Shown here: positions 1 through 8,547 of the stretch, piece by piece | How the letters are laid out: every line of letters begins with the position of its first letter | Numbering within the stretch: position 1 is the first letter of the stretch | Assembly (NCBI GenBank): GCA_031629035.1 | Contig: JAVLUG010000004.1 | Span: 21,364-85,363 of the forward strand | Length of the DNA: 64,000 bases | Direction: 5' to 3' | DNA from: MVYY01 sp012517575 | Lineage (GTDB): Bacteria; Bacteroidota; Bacteroidia; Bacteroidales; Paludibacteraceae | Position numbers and translations under genes: made by a program | The notes under the pieces: generated by a model | Seen by the model: only the letters and a program-made list of their open reading frames with translations | The model's database searches: none | Told to the model about the DNA's origin: nothing

Positions 1-528
1 TCCGGACATACAATAAAATCGCACCACAATGTTGGTGGATTACCCGATCAAATGCAACTGAAACTTTGCGAACCTTTGCGATTGCTCTTCAAGGATGAAG
101 TTCGGCGCGTAGGCATGGAATTGGGAATGATGCATCAGTTGATTAAGCGGCATCCTTTTCCGGGTCCGGGTTTGGCAGTCAGAATACTTGGGGAAATTAC
201 TCCGGCAAAAGTTAAGATTCTTCAGGAAGCAGATGATATTTTTGTGCAGGGACTCCGCGAATGGAATCTCTATGATAAAGTTTGGCAGGCAGGAGCTATT
301 TTGCTGCCTATTCAGTCGGTGGGAGTGATGGGAGATGAAAGAACCTATGAAAATGTGGTGGCATTGCGTGCTGTAACTTCCACTGATGCCATGACGGCTG
401 ATTGGGCACAGTTGCCTTATGATTTTCTGGCCAAAATTTCCAACGATATTATTAACAAAGTAAAAGGAGTGAACAGAGTGGTGTATGATATTAGTTCCAA
501 GCCGCCAGCCACGATAGAATGGGAGTAA
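1..528 (+). CDS. guaA: GMP synthase (glutamine-hydrolysing), C-terminal part
   Basis: This is the 3' end of a gene that starts before the window; the reading frame is open from base 1. GuaA makes GMP from XMP, ATP and glutamine in purine synthesis in the cytoplasm. The visible 175 residues begin inside the conserved segment containing KSHHNVGGLP and continue with the C-terminal dimerization domain, including the FPGPGLAVRILGE motif and the RVVYDISSKPPATIEWE ending typical of the family. The gene stops at TAA 526-528 and tatD follows 36 bases later on the same strand, so the two may be co-transcribed. The N-terminal glutaminase and the ATP-PPase P-loop lie outside the window. Confidence 0.97.
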   Translation, partial: SGHTIKSHHNVGGLPDQMQLKLCEPLRLLFKDEVRRVGMELGMMHQLIKRHPFPGPGLAVRILGEITPAKVKILQEADDIFVQGLREWNLYDKVWQAGAILLPIQSVGVMGDERTYENVVALRAVTSTDAMTADWAQLPYDFLAKISNDIINKVKGVNRVVYDISSKPPATIEWE

Positions 529-564
529 AAGCGCGTACCAAAAAGTTCTAAAAAACTTGAATTA

Positions 565-1335
565 ATGATTGATACTCATGCACATATTTATTTGGAAGAA
601 TTTGATGAAGACCGGGATGAAGTCATTTTGAGAGCCAAAGAAAAGGGAATAGAAAAAATCGTTTTGCCCAATATCGACAGCAGTACGCTACAGCGCACTC
701 TTCAATTGGCCGATCAGTATCAAGGATTTTGTCATGCTGCCATCGGATTGCATCCCGAAAGTGTAAAAGAAAATTTTGATGAGGAGCTTAGTCTTATCGA
801 ATCACATATTGAAAAAAGGAAATTTGTGGCCATAGGTGAAATTGGTATCGATTTGTATTGGGACAAAACTTTTGAAAGTCAGCAAATCGATTCTTTCAAG
901 CGGCAAATTGAGTGGGCTGTCGAGTTAAAACTACCAATAATTATTCATGTACGCAATTCATTTGGACAAGTAATGCAAGTACTGAAATCTTTGCGCAATC
1001 GGCACTTGACAGGTGTTTTTCACAGCTTTACCGGAAATTTGGAAGAAGCCAATGAAATTATCCGACTGGGAGGATTCAAAATTGGTATCAATGGAATTTT
1101 GACTTTCAAAAATTCTCATTTGCGGGAGACTGTAAGTCAAATAAACTTGGAAAATATTATTTTGGAAACGGATGCCCCATATTTGACGCCGGTTCCTTAT
1201 CGTGGAAAAAGAAATGAGAGCGCATTTCTTTATTATACTTGTGAAAAATTGGCTGAAGTTTATGGGACAACAATGGAGGAAGTTGACCTGATTACCAGCC
1301 AAAACGCACGGGATTTGTTCAAATTTCCTTCGTGA
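565..1335 (+). CDS. tatD: TatD family metal-dependent hydrolase / DNase
   Basis: This 256-residue TIM-barrel metalloenzyme is of the TatD/YcfH family. Members are metal-dependent nucleases with 3'-5' exonuclease activity, but the substrate of this one cannot be read from sequence. The N-terminal HxH metal motif is seen in MIDTHAHIY, followed by GEIGID, the IIIHVRNS segment, GVFHSFTG and the LETDAPYLTPVPYRGKRNE signature near the C terminus. Length matches the family (about 255-265 aa). It lies 36 bases after guaA and is followed by tRNA-Ser. A minus-strand open frame over its 3' half is an antisense shadow. Confidence 0.93.
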   Translation: MIDTHAHIYLEEFDEDRDEVILRAKEKGIEKIVLPNIDSSTLQRTLQLADQYQGFCHAAIGLHPESVKENFDEELSLIESHIEKRKFVAIGEIGIDLYWDKTFESQQIDSFKRQIEWAVELKLPIIIHVRNSFGQVMQVLKSLRNRHLTGVFHSFTGNLEEANEIIRLGGFKIGINGILTFKNSHLRETVSQINLENIILETDAPYLTPVPYRGKRNESAFLYYTCEKLAEVYGTTMEEVDLITSQNARDLFKFPS

Positions 1336-1412
1336 GATTTTAAAAATTTGTACTGCAAGGCCGAAAAATAAGATAAGTTTCATATTTTTTTCATAACTTG
1401 CAGCCCCAAAAC

Positions 1413-1500
1413 GGAGAGGTGCTCGAGTGGTTGAAGAGGTACGCCTGGAAAGCGTATATACTCCTAAAGGGTATCACGGGTTCGAATCCCGTCCTCTCCG
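1413..1500 (+). tRNA. tRNA-Ser (anticodon GGA)
   Basis: An 88-base class II tRNA. The acceptor stem GGAGAGG pairs with CCTCTCC at the 3' end. The anticodon loop CTGGAAA sits between TACGC and GCGTA and gives anticodon GGA (serine, UCC/UCU). A long variable arm (TACTCCTAAAGGGTA) and a T arm with GGTTCGAATCC are present. The discriminator is G; the following bases are CA, so a full CCA end is not encoded. Confidence 0.97.
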
Positions 1501-1612
1501 CAATAATTTTTTAATTCTTCCTTCCCTGCTTTCTTACCATAAAGTTTCAACAAATTTTTTCTTATAGAAAAATACTTTCCATTTTCCCATCGATATTTAG
1601 AAAATTATCATG

Positions 1613-1620
1613 TAAATTTG
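1613..1620 (+). promoter_or_regulatory. Candidate -7 promoter box (TAAATTTG) for the exbB operon
   Basis: TAAATTTG matches the Bacteroidota -7 consensus TAnnTTTG exactly and lies 106 bases before the exbB start. No exact TTTG -33 box is seen at the expected distance, so this rests on the -7 element alone. Confidence 0.5.
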
Positions 1621-1726
1621 TATCATAAAGCTGAATTTATTTTCCAAAAAAATCAGATTGTTTATGTATTTCGTTTCAGGGTGGAGGTTATCAGCTATTT
1701 TTCCTATGATTTAAAAAAATAGAGTT

Positions 1727-2557
1727 ATGAAGAAAAAAATTGCCAAAGTATCCATTATAACAGCCATTTTCGTTTTAGGAAGTATGGCGATAATTTCAGC
1801 TCAAAATATTGCCAAAATTCCGAATAGCACGCCTGAACAAACCAGCTCAGTTCAATCAAAAGAAGTGCAACAAGATGAGCAACAGGCTGATGAACAAATG
1901 GAAATTCCCATCGAAGAACAACAAATAAGCCTTCATAAAGTACTGAAACAAAAATTTATTGAAGGCGGGCCGGCATGGATGGCGCCCATCGCTCTGTGTC
2001 TGATTATTGGCCTGGCTTTGTGTATCGAAAGAATTATTTATTTGAATCTTGCTTCCACCAATTCAAAAAAACTTTTGCAGGATATTGATCAGGCTTGGAG
2101 CAAGGGCGGAGTTGAAGCGGCTATGGAAGTGTGTCGCAAAACAAAAGGACCGGTGGCGTCTATTTTTTATCAGGGATTGTCGCGATACGATGAAGGAATT
2201 GAAGTGGTAGAAAAAGCCGTTGCATCGTATGGAGGAGTTCAGTTGGGACTTATGGAAACCAATCTGACGTGGATTAGTCTGTTTATTGCACTTTCGCCAA
2301 GTTTGGGATTCTTGGGTACGGTTGTCGGAATGATTCAGGCATTTGACAGAATTCAGCAGGTGGGCGATATTTCTGCAACTATTGTGGCAAGCGGAATAAA
2401 AGTAGCTCTTTTGACCACTGTTTTTGGTCTTATTGTGGCTATGGTTTTGCAGGTTTTTTATAATTATATTCTTACTATGGTGGAAAATATTACCAACGAT
2501 ATGGAAGATGCATCTATTTCCTTATTGGATATTATAGTAAAACATTCAAAAAAATAG
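1727..2557 (+). CDS. exbB: MotA/TolQ/ExbB proton channel family protein
   Basis: ExbB-type inner-membrane proton channel subunit (276 aa) that with ExbD couples the proton motive force to TonB-dependent outer-membrane transport. The N terminus has a signal-like hydrophobic segment ending in ISAQ (residues about 7-26). A Gln/Glu-rich linker (about 35-68) follows, then a membrane segment near 83-100 (MAPIALCLIIGLALCIERI). The conserved MotA/TolQ/ExbB block comes after that, with LSPSLGFLGTVVGMIQAFDRI and two membrane helices, the last around VALLTTVFGLIVAMVLQVF. The N-terminal signal plus acidic linker is common in Bacteroidota ExbB. It heads a cluster with a small membrane protein and two ExbD genes; no tonB is nearby. 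Confidence 0.93.
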   Translation: MKKKIAKVSIITAIFVLGSMAIISAQNIAKIPNSTPEQTSSVQSKEVQQDEQQADEQMEIPIEEQQISLHKVLKQKFIEGGPAWMAPIALCLIIGLALCIERIIYLNLASTNSKKLLQDIDQAWSKGGVEAAMEVCRKTKGPVASIFYQGLSRYDEGIEVVEKAVASYGGVQLGLMETNLTWISLFIALSPSLGFLGTVVGMIQAFDRIQQVGDISATIVASGIKVALLTTVFGLIVAMVLQVFYNYILTMVENITNDMEDASISLLDIIVKHSKK

Positions 2558-2582
2558 TTTCCTCTAAAACTTCCATGCCAAT

Positions 2583-3071
2583 ATGCGAAACTCATTTAAA
2601 AAAATTCCGTTAATCATTGAAATTTTGCTCGTCTCTGTTTCGGCAATTTTGGTTTTGCTGATTTATGTGGGAGGAAACGCTCAAACGATGAATAACATTG
2701 CCGGTGAAACTATGGATGTTCCCACATTTACCGATGCTTTGCTATATTGGAGTTATTTCCTTTTTGTGGTTGCAATAGTTGTTACACTTTCTTTTGCAGT
2801 TTGGAGATATGCAAAATTCTCCAAAAAAAATTCGACTTCTGCACTTAGTACGTTGGTGCCTGTTTTGATTTTTTTACTGGTATTTTTTGTGTCGTGGATG
2901 CTTGGAAGTGACGAAGAGTTGCCTATCATTGGTTATCAGGGTATAGATAATGTCGGTTTCTGGGGTAGGTTTTCCGATATGATGATTTATGCTTCATATT
3001 TTCTTCTGTGTGGAATCATCTTAACTATTGCAGGCACCTCCCTTTATTCGAACTTCAGAAAAAATCGATAA
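2583..3071 (+). CDS. Small multi-pass membrane protein of the ExbB/ExbD operon, function unknown
   Basis: A 162-aa protein with four clear hydrophobic segments: about residues 10-29, 51-73 (YWSYFLFVVAIVVTLSFAVW), 90-107 (LVPVLIFLLVFFVSWML) and 133-155 (MIYASYFLLCGIILTIAGTSL). I do not recognise a named domain. It lies 25 bases after exbB and 51 before the first exbD, on the same strand, which suggests it belongs to the energy-transduction complex or its assembly. That is inferred from position only. Confidence 0.8.
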   Translation: MRNSFKKIPLIIEILLVSVSAILVLLIYVGGNAQTMNNIAGETMDVPTFTDALLYWSYFLFVVAIVVTLSFAVWRYAKFSKKNSTSALSTLVPVLIFLLVFFVSWMLGSDEELPIIGYQGIDNVGFWGRFSDMMIYASYFLLCGIILTIAGTSLYSNFRKNR

Positions 3072-3122
3072 ATGTTTGAACTCATACCTGTTTGTCGAAT
3101 GAGTTTTTTAAAATAATTCGTG

Positions 3123-3713
3123 ATGGAAAGAAAAAAACGTAAGGTAGGTCAAATTAATGCCAGTTCAATGGCTGACATTTCATTTCTGTTGTTGATTTTC
3201 TTCCTTGTAACAACTTCCATGAATGTAGGAACAGGGCTTTCGAGAAGATTGCCTCCGCCTGTCCCCGATCAACAGAAATTAAAAAGTGCAGACGTCAAAA
3301 AACGGAATATTTTTATTTTGCATATTACCAATCAGGACGAAATAATTGCTCAGGGAGAAAAAACGGATATCCATAAGTTAAGGGGAAAAGTGATGCAATT
3401 TATAAAAAATGAAAATAACGATCCCAATTTACCTGAACTAATTACGGAAAATGTGCCTTCGATTGGGAAAGTAGCCTACACGAAAAACCATGTTATTTTG
3501 CTTGAAACGGATGCAGAGGCTCGGTATCAAACCTATATTGATGTTCAAAGCGAATTGGTGGCCGCCTATAGCGAATTACGCGATGAATTTGCCATGAAAC
3601 GCTTTGGAAAACATTATCATTTACTTCGAGAAGATCTGCAAAAAGCAGTTCAGATTATTTTTTCTCAAAGAATTTCTGAAGTTCAAGCTGAAAATATAAA
3701 AGAAAAAAAATAA
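3123..3713 (+). CDS. exbD: ExbD/TolR family biopolymer transport protein (first copy)
   Basis: ExbD-like subunit, 196 aa: a short cytoplasmic basic N terminus, one membrane helix, then a periplasmic domain. The helix contains the proton-path aspartate in SSMADISFLLLIFFLVTTSM, the hallmark of ExbD/TolR. It is longer than classical ExbD (about 140 aa). The ATG at 3123 is preferred to a GTG one codon earlier. It is followed by a second, different exbD whose ATG overlaps this gene's stop by one base (TAATG), which implies translational coupling. Confidence 0.92.
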   Translation: MERKKRKVGQINASSMADISFLLLIFFLVTTSMNVGTGLSRRLPPPVPDQQKLKSADVKKRNIFILHITNQDEIIAQGEKTDIHKLRGKVMQFIKNENNDPNLPELITENVPSIGKVAYTKNHVILLETDAEARYQTYIDVQSELVAAYSELRDEFAMKRFGKHYHLLREDLQKAVQIIFSQRISEVQAENIKEKK

Positions 3714-4183
3714 TGGCGCTCATTAGAAAAAAAGAGAAAAGAGAAATGCCGGCATTGAGCACCTCTTCGTTGCCGGACATTATTTTTATGCTATTATTCT
3801 TTTTTATGGCTGTAACCAACCTGAAAGAAACAACTTACAGGGTAAGAATTACACCGCCACAAGCAGCAGAAGTTCAAAAACTTGAAAATAAATCGCTGAT
3901 TCGTTATATTTATGTCGGACAACCTCTTCCGCAATATCAAAACTCTTTTGGCAGCGAAACCCGCATTCAGCTCAACGATGCATTTGCCGATATTTCGGAA
4001 ATAGAAAGCTATATTGTGAATGAACGGAGTGCCATGCGGGAGGAAGATCAGAATTTGATGACAGTGTGCATCAGAGCAGACAAAGATACACCTATGGGCA
4101 CTATCAATGAAATCAAGGAAGCTTTGCGCAAGGTATATGCCTTGAAAATTGTTTATGCGGCCAATCAACGAAGTCAATATTAA
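3713..4183 (+). CDS. exbD: ExbD/TolR family biopolymer transport protein (second copy)
   Basis: Second ExbD-like protein, 156 aa. The membrane helix holds the conserved Asp in SSLPDIIFMLLFFFMAVTNL, followed by a periplasmic domain containing VCIRADKDTPMGTINEIKEAL, the usual ExbD end region. Its ATG overlaps the stop codon of the previous exbD. Paired, non-identical exbD genes after exbB are a common Bacteroidota arrangement; the two probably form heteromeric complexes with ExbB. A minus-strand open frame over this gene is an antisense shadow. Confidence 0.92.
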   Translation: MALIRKKEKREMPALSTSSLPDIIFMLLFFFMAVTNLKETTYRVRITPPQAAEVQKLENKSLIRYIYVGQPLPQYQNSFGSETRIQLNDAFADISEIESYIVNERSAMREEDQNLMTVCIRADKDTPMGTINEIKEALRKVYALKIVYAANQRSQY

Positions 4184-4315
4184 TATTTCGGTTTCACAAA
4201 CCAGCTCTGGAGAAATTTTCCTTGTCTTCATCAAGTGATTATGGCTCTTCTAATTCCGTAGCAAAGCGTGCTATTCTTCTTGGGTTGTCCCTTTTCGTTT
4301 TTCAATAAAATTTAG

Positions 4316-4323
4316 TAATTTTG
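4316..4323 (+). promoter_or_regulatory. Candidate -7 promoter box (TAATTTTG) for ileS
   Basis: TAATTTTG is an exact TAnnTTTG match within the 286-base gap between exbD and ileS, 147 bases before the ileS start. A T-rich stretch (CTTTTCG, from 4291) lies at about the -33 distance but is not an exact TTTG. No T-box-like element is recognisable in the leader. Confidence 0.45.
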
Positions 4324-4469
4324 CACCTTCCAAAAAGTAGCAAAGAAAGCCGCAAAAATGCAGGTAGAAATCTCAAAAAATGAGTTCGATCTGGATTTCT
4401 TATGAAAGTCGGTTTTTTCGTGAGTTCTTAGCTATTGGTTTAAGATAGGAATCAGAGGATAAACACAAT

Positions 4470-7400
4470 ATGAAAAAGTTTGCAGAATACTCTTCTTTAA
4501 ATCTTTCAGAAGTTAACAAAAAAATGCTTTCAAGTTGGAAAGAAAAAGATATTTTCCACAAAAGCATTCAAATTCGAGAGGGTAAACCAACATTTGTATT
4601 TTATGAAGGGCCTCCTTCGGCCAATGGTATGCCGGGCATTCATCATGTAATGTCTCGAACCATAAAAGACCTTTTCTGTCGCTATAAAACCATGCAGGGT
4701 TTTCAGGTTAAAAGAAAAGCCGGTTGGGATACGCACGGACTTCCGGTTGAGTTGAGTGTGGAAAAATCGTTGGGAATTACTAAAGAAGATATTGGTAAGA
4801 AAATCAGTATAGAAGAGTACAATGCGGCTTGTCGTCGGGATGTAATGAAATATACCCGTGAGTGGGAAGATTTAACCACAAAAATGGGTTATTGGATTGA
4901 TTTGGATGATCCTTATATTACCTATGATAACCGTTATATCGAAACTCTTTGGTGGCTACTCAAACAGCTTTACGACAAAAAACTGCTTTTCAAGGGCTAT
5001 ACTATCCAACCGTATTCTCCGGCTGCCGGAACCGGTTTGAGCACCCACGAACTCAATCAGCCGGGTTGTTATCGCGATGTAAAGGATACTACTTGCGTTG
5101 CGCAGTTTAAAGTAAAGGATACTTCTTCTTTGCCTTTCAAAACCGAAATTGATGGCGATTGCTATTTCCTGGCATGGACAACTACGCCATGGACTTTACC
5201 TTCCAACACAGCTTTGTGTGTCGGGCCAAATATTACTTATGTACTTGCCGATACATTCAATCCGTATACAGGGAAACAAATTAAAGTAATTTTGGCCAAA
5301 GATTTGGTAAATACCTATTTCAACCCCAAAAATGAAAATTTATCTTTTGAAAATTATCAACCGGGCGATAAAAACATTCCTTACCGTATTTTAGGTGAAT
5401 GCAAAGGCAGCGAATTGGTTGGCATTCGATATGAACAACTTATTCCGTGGGTAAATCCCGGAGAAAATGCTTTTCGTGTTATTGCGGGTGATTTTGTTTC
5501 AACGGAAGAAGGAACAGGAATTGTTCACATTGCTCCAACATTTGGTGCCGATGATGATCGGGTTGCAAAACAAAACAATATTCCGCCTTTGATGTTGCTC
5601 GACAAAGATGGGAACAAGCAACCCATGGTGGACAGAACAGGTAAATTCTTCAAATTGGAAGACCTTGACCCTGAATTTGTATCTAATAATGTAAATATAT
5701 CTCTTTACAAGGAATATGCCGGCAGATATGTTAAGAATGAATATATTTCGGCATTTGAACCTGAAAAAGAAATAAATAAAAAATTGTCTGAAGAGAAAGC
5801 CGAAGATTCAACGCTCGACATTGACTTGTGCGTTATGCTCAAGCAACAGGGATTGGTGTTCAAAATAGAAAAATATATCCACAGTTATCCCCATTGTTGG
5901 AGAACCGACAAGCCGGTATTATATTATCCGCTCGACAGCTGGTTTATTAAAACTACCGCTTTACGTGATGAAATGATTGCCTTGAACCAAACCATCAACT
6001 GGAAACCTGTTTCTACCGGTTACGGACGTTTTGGAAAATGGCTCGAAAATCTTCAGGATTGGAATCTTTCCCGAAGCCGATTTTGGGGAACGCCCCTTCC
6101 CATCTGGCGCACAGAAGATGGTTCGGAAGAAATTTGCATTGGGTCAGTGGAAGAATTGATTTCGGAAATTGAGAAATCGATACAGGCCGGTTTCATGACA
6201 GCCAATCCGTATAAAAACTTTAAGACCGGAGATTATTCCCGTGAAAATTATGCCGTTCAAAATATCGATTTGCATCGTCCCTATGTAGACAATATCGTGC
6301 TTGTTTCAAAATCGGGAAAACCCATGAGAAGAGAACCGGACTTAATTGATGTTTGGTTCGATTCCGGATCGATGCCCTTTGCGCAGTTGCATTATCCTTT
6401 TGAAAACAGAGAAGCTATTGATCAACATAGTTTTTATCCTGCCGATTTTATTTCGGAAGGAGTAGATCAGACGCGTGGCTGGTTTTTTACGTTACATGCC
6501 ATCAGTACAATGGTTAAAGGTTCCGTAGCTTATAAAAATGTGGTCTCCAATGGCTTGGTGCTCGACAAAAATGGAAATAAAATGTCGAAACGACTGGGTA
6601 ATGTGGTAGATCCTTTTGAAACCATCGAAAAATATGGCTCTGACCCGTTGCGGTGGTACATGATGACTAATTCCGCACCCTGGGACAATTTGAAATTTGA
6701 TATTGAAGGCGTGGAGGAAGTGCGACGTAAATTTTTTGGAACACTTTATAATACTTATTCCTTCTTCGCTCTTTATGCCAATGTAGATAGATTTACTTGT
6801 CAGGAACCGGAAACTCCTGTTGAGAAACGTCCGGAAATTGACCGTTGGATTATATCTTTGTTGAATACGTTGATACGGGAAGTTGGGGAATACTACGAAG
6901 ATTATGATCCTACACGTGCAGGGAGAGCAATTTCCGATTTTGTTACCGAAAATCTGAGTAACTGGTACGTTCGATTGAACCGGAAAAGATTCTGGGGCGG
7001 AGAATACAACAACGATAAAATTTCGGCTTATCAAACGCTTTATACCTGTCTGGAAACAGTTGCCAAATTAATGGCTCCGATTGCTCCTTTTTATGCTGAT
7101 CAATTGTTTCTCGATTTGAACAGCGCAACAGAAAAAAGCATTTGTGAATCGGTACACTTAAGTGATTTTCCTGTTTACAATGAAAAGTTGATTGATAAAA
7201 ATCTGGAAGAATGCATGCAGTTGGCTCAGCAAATTTCGTCCATGATTCTTTCTTTGCGCCGAAAAGCTGGTAAAAAAGTTCGTCAGCCATTGTCAAAAGC
7301 CATTGTGCCGGCTCCCGATGATAAAATTTATCGGCAGATTAGCTACGTAGCCGATTTAATAAAAGCGGAAGTAAACATAAAAGAGCTGCAAGTGATACCG

Positions 7401-7949
7401 GCCAATATGGAAATGGCGAATTTAACCAAAAAGGTGAAACTCAATTTTAAGCTTTTGGGTAAAAAATACGGCAAGCAAATGAAAGAACTTACCGTGGCTG
7501 CTGCAGCATTAAGTAATAAAGATATCACCGAACTCGAGCAAAATGGAATTTTTATTTTAAATTTGCCCAGTGGAGAAGTTCAACTTACGGCCGAAGATGT
7601 CGAAATAATTACGGAGGACATGCCGGGTTGGCTTACTGCCAATGAAGGAAAACTTACCGTTGCTCTCGATATTTCCGTAACGGAAGAATTGCTCAAAGAA
7701 GGTATTGCCCGTGAGCTGGTAAACAGAATTCAGAATATTCGCAAGCAAAATGGCTATGAAATAACCGACAGGATTGCTATAGAAATTGAAAAAAGAGATG
7801 AAATCAACGATGCTGTTACTGCATTTTCGGGTTATATAGCTTCACAAACATTGGCGGCAGATATTTCTTTGGTCGATAAACTGGAAAATGGTGTTGAGCT
7901 CGATTTCGACGAATTTATGGTGAAGGTTAACGTTGAAAAAACACGCTGA
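4470..7949 (+). CDS. ileS: Isoleucine--tRNA ligase (IleRS2-like)
   Basis: Class I aminoacyl-tRNA synthetase that charges tRNA-Ile. At 1159 aa it is much longer than the E. coli enzyme (938 aa) and fits the long type common in Bacteroidota. The first signature motif lies in PSANGMPGIHHVMSR (residues about 49-63) and reads GIHH instead of HxGH. The second, KMSKR, is at about residues 704-708 in NGNKMSKRLGN. The editing (CP1) domain lies between, with LAWTTTPWTLPSNTALCVG. The C-terminal half carries the anticodon-binding domain (RWIISLLNTLI onward) and a long tail. It stands alone between the exbD genes and the dksA-like gene. Confidence 0.96.
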   Translation: MKKFAEYSSLNLSEVNKKMLSSWKEKDIFHKSIQIREGKPTFVFYEGPPSANGMPGIHHVMSRTIKDLFCRYKTMQGFQVKRKAGWDTHGLPVELSVEKSLGITKEDIGKKISIEEYNAACRRDVMKYTREWEDLTTKMGYWIDLDDPYITYDNRYIETLWWLLKQLYDKKLLFKGYTIQPYSPAAGTGLSTHELNQPGCYRDVKDTTCVAQFKVKDTSSLPFKTEIDGDCYFLAWTTTPWTLPSNTALCVGPNITYVLADTFNPYTGKQIKVILAKDLVNTYFNPKNENLSFENYQPGDKNIPYRILGECKGSELVGIRYEQLIPWVNPGENAFRVIAGDFVSTEEGTGIVHIAPTFGADDDRVAKQNNIPPLMLLDKDGNKQPMVDRTGKFFKLEDLDPEFVSNNVNISLYKEYAGRYVKNEYISAFEPEKEINKKLSEEKAEDSTLDIDLCVMLKQQGLVFKIEKYIHSYPHCWRTDKPVLYYPLDSWFIKTTALRDEMIALNQTINWKPVSTGYGRFGKWLENLQDWNLSRSRFWGTPLPIWRTEDGSEEICIGSVEELISEIEKSIQAGFMTANPYKNFKTGDYSRENYAVQNIDLHRPYVDNIVLVSKSGKPMRREPDLIDVWFDSGSMPFAQLHYPFENREAIDQHSFYPADFISEGVDQTRGWFFTLHAISTMVKGSVAYKNVVSNGLVLDKNGNKMSKRLGNVVDPFETIEKYGSDPLRWYMMTNSAPWDNLKFDIEGVEEVRRKFFGTLYNTYSFFALYANVDRFTCQEPETPVEKRPEIDRWIISLLNTLIREVGEYYEDYDPTRAGRAISDFVTENLSNWYVRLNRKRFWGGEYNNDKISAYQTLYTCLETVAKLMAPIAPFYADQLFLDLNSATEKSICESVHLSDFPVYNEKLIDKNLEECMQLAQQISSMILSLRRKAGKKVRQPLSKAIVPAPDDKIYRQISYVADLIKAEVNIKELQVIPANMEMANLTKKVKLNFKLLGKKYGKQMKELTVAAAALSNKDITELEQNGIFILNLPSGEVQLTAEDVEIITEDMPGWLTANEGKLTVALDISVTEELLKEGIARELVNRIQNIRKQNGYEITDRIAIEIEKRDEINDAVTAFSGYIASQTLAADISLVDKLENGVELDFDEFMVKVNVEKTR

Positions 7950-8000
7950 AAAAGCAACAAAATTATTATAAAAATAATTGGAAAAGAGAAAAAAAACGAT

Positions 8001-8008
8001 TATTTTCG
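8001..8008 (+). promoter_or_regulatory. Possible -7 promoter box (TATTTTCG) for the dksA-like gene
   Basis: TATTTTCG differs from TAnnTTTG at one position and lies 77 bases before the dksA-like ATG in the gap after ileS. Weak evidence. Confidence 0.25.
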
Positions 8009-8084
8009 CAAGTTATTAAAAACTCGGCATTGGCTTAATGCTGAAGGTAAGAAAATTGGTCAAACAAAATAAAGTTTTACGATT

Positions 8085-8465
8085 ATGTCAGAAAAAACAA
8101 GATATTCGGATGAAGAATTGGAAGAATTTCGTCAGATCATCCTCGAAAAATTGGAAAAAGCTCAAAAAGATTACGAATTACTACGCAACGGTGTTACCAA
8201 TAGTGATGGAAATGATGTAACCGACACTTCTCCCACTTTTAAAGTTTTGGAAGAAGGTGCATCTACACTTTCAAAAGAAGAAGCCGGACGTTTAGCACAG
8301 CGTCAGTTACAATTCATTCAACATTTGCAGGCTGCACTTGTAAGAATTGAAAACAAAACCTACGGTATCTGTCGCGAAACCGGCAAGTTGATTCCCAAAG
8401 AACGTTTGCGAGCAGTTCCTCACGCTACGTTAAGTATTGAAGCCAAGAAGTCGAATAAAAAATAA
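8085..8465 (+). CDS. DksA/TraR-family transcription regulator
   Basis: A 126-aa protein with a coiled-coil N-terminal half (residues about 8-35, rich in Glu/Lys) and a C-terminal remnant of the DksA zinc-finger fold: YGICRETGKLIPKERLRAVPHATLSIEAKK. Only one cysteine is visible in that region, so the four-Cys zinc site of E. coli DksA is lost; this is typical of the short Bacteroidota members. Family members bind RNA polymerase through the secondary channel to modulate initiation; this specific role is inferred. It is followed by a hairpin that could end its transcript before lspA. Confidence 0.88.
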   Translation: MSEKTRYSDEELEEFRQIILEKLEKAQKDYELLRNGVTNSDGNDVTDTSPTFKVLEEGASTLSKEEAGRLAQRQLQFIQHLQAALVRIENKTYGICRETGKLIPKERLRAVPHATLSIEAKKSNKK

Positions 8466-8490
8466 TTTATATTCTATCCTCCTTTGAAGA

Positions 8491-8518
8491 CGGCAACAGA
8501 GTATGTCCTTTGTTGCCG
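8491..8518 (+). terminator. Hairpin between the dksA-like gene and lspA
   Basis: An 8-bp perfect stem CGGCAACA / TGTTGCCG with a 12-base loop, followed by AATTTTTAA. It lies 26 bases after the dksA-like stop, so it may be a Rho-independent terminator or attenuator. An upstream in-frame ATG for lspA (8503) sits in its loop, which argues for the downstream lspA start at 8548. Confidence 0.5.
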
Positions 8519-8547
8519 AATTTTTAATAAAAAAGAATCTCCTGCCT

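Noticed and set aside
4184..4469. T-box or other riboswitch upstream of ileS
   Set aside because: No T-box sequence or clear stem series is readable; only a -7 box was supported.
8038..8220. 60-aa open frame upstream of and overlapping the dksA-like gene
   Set aside because: It overlaps the DksA frame out of phase and has Lys-rich translation without any known motif.
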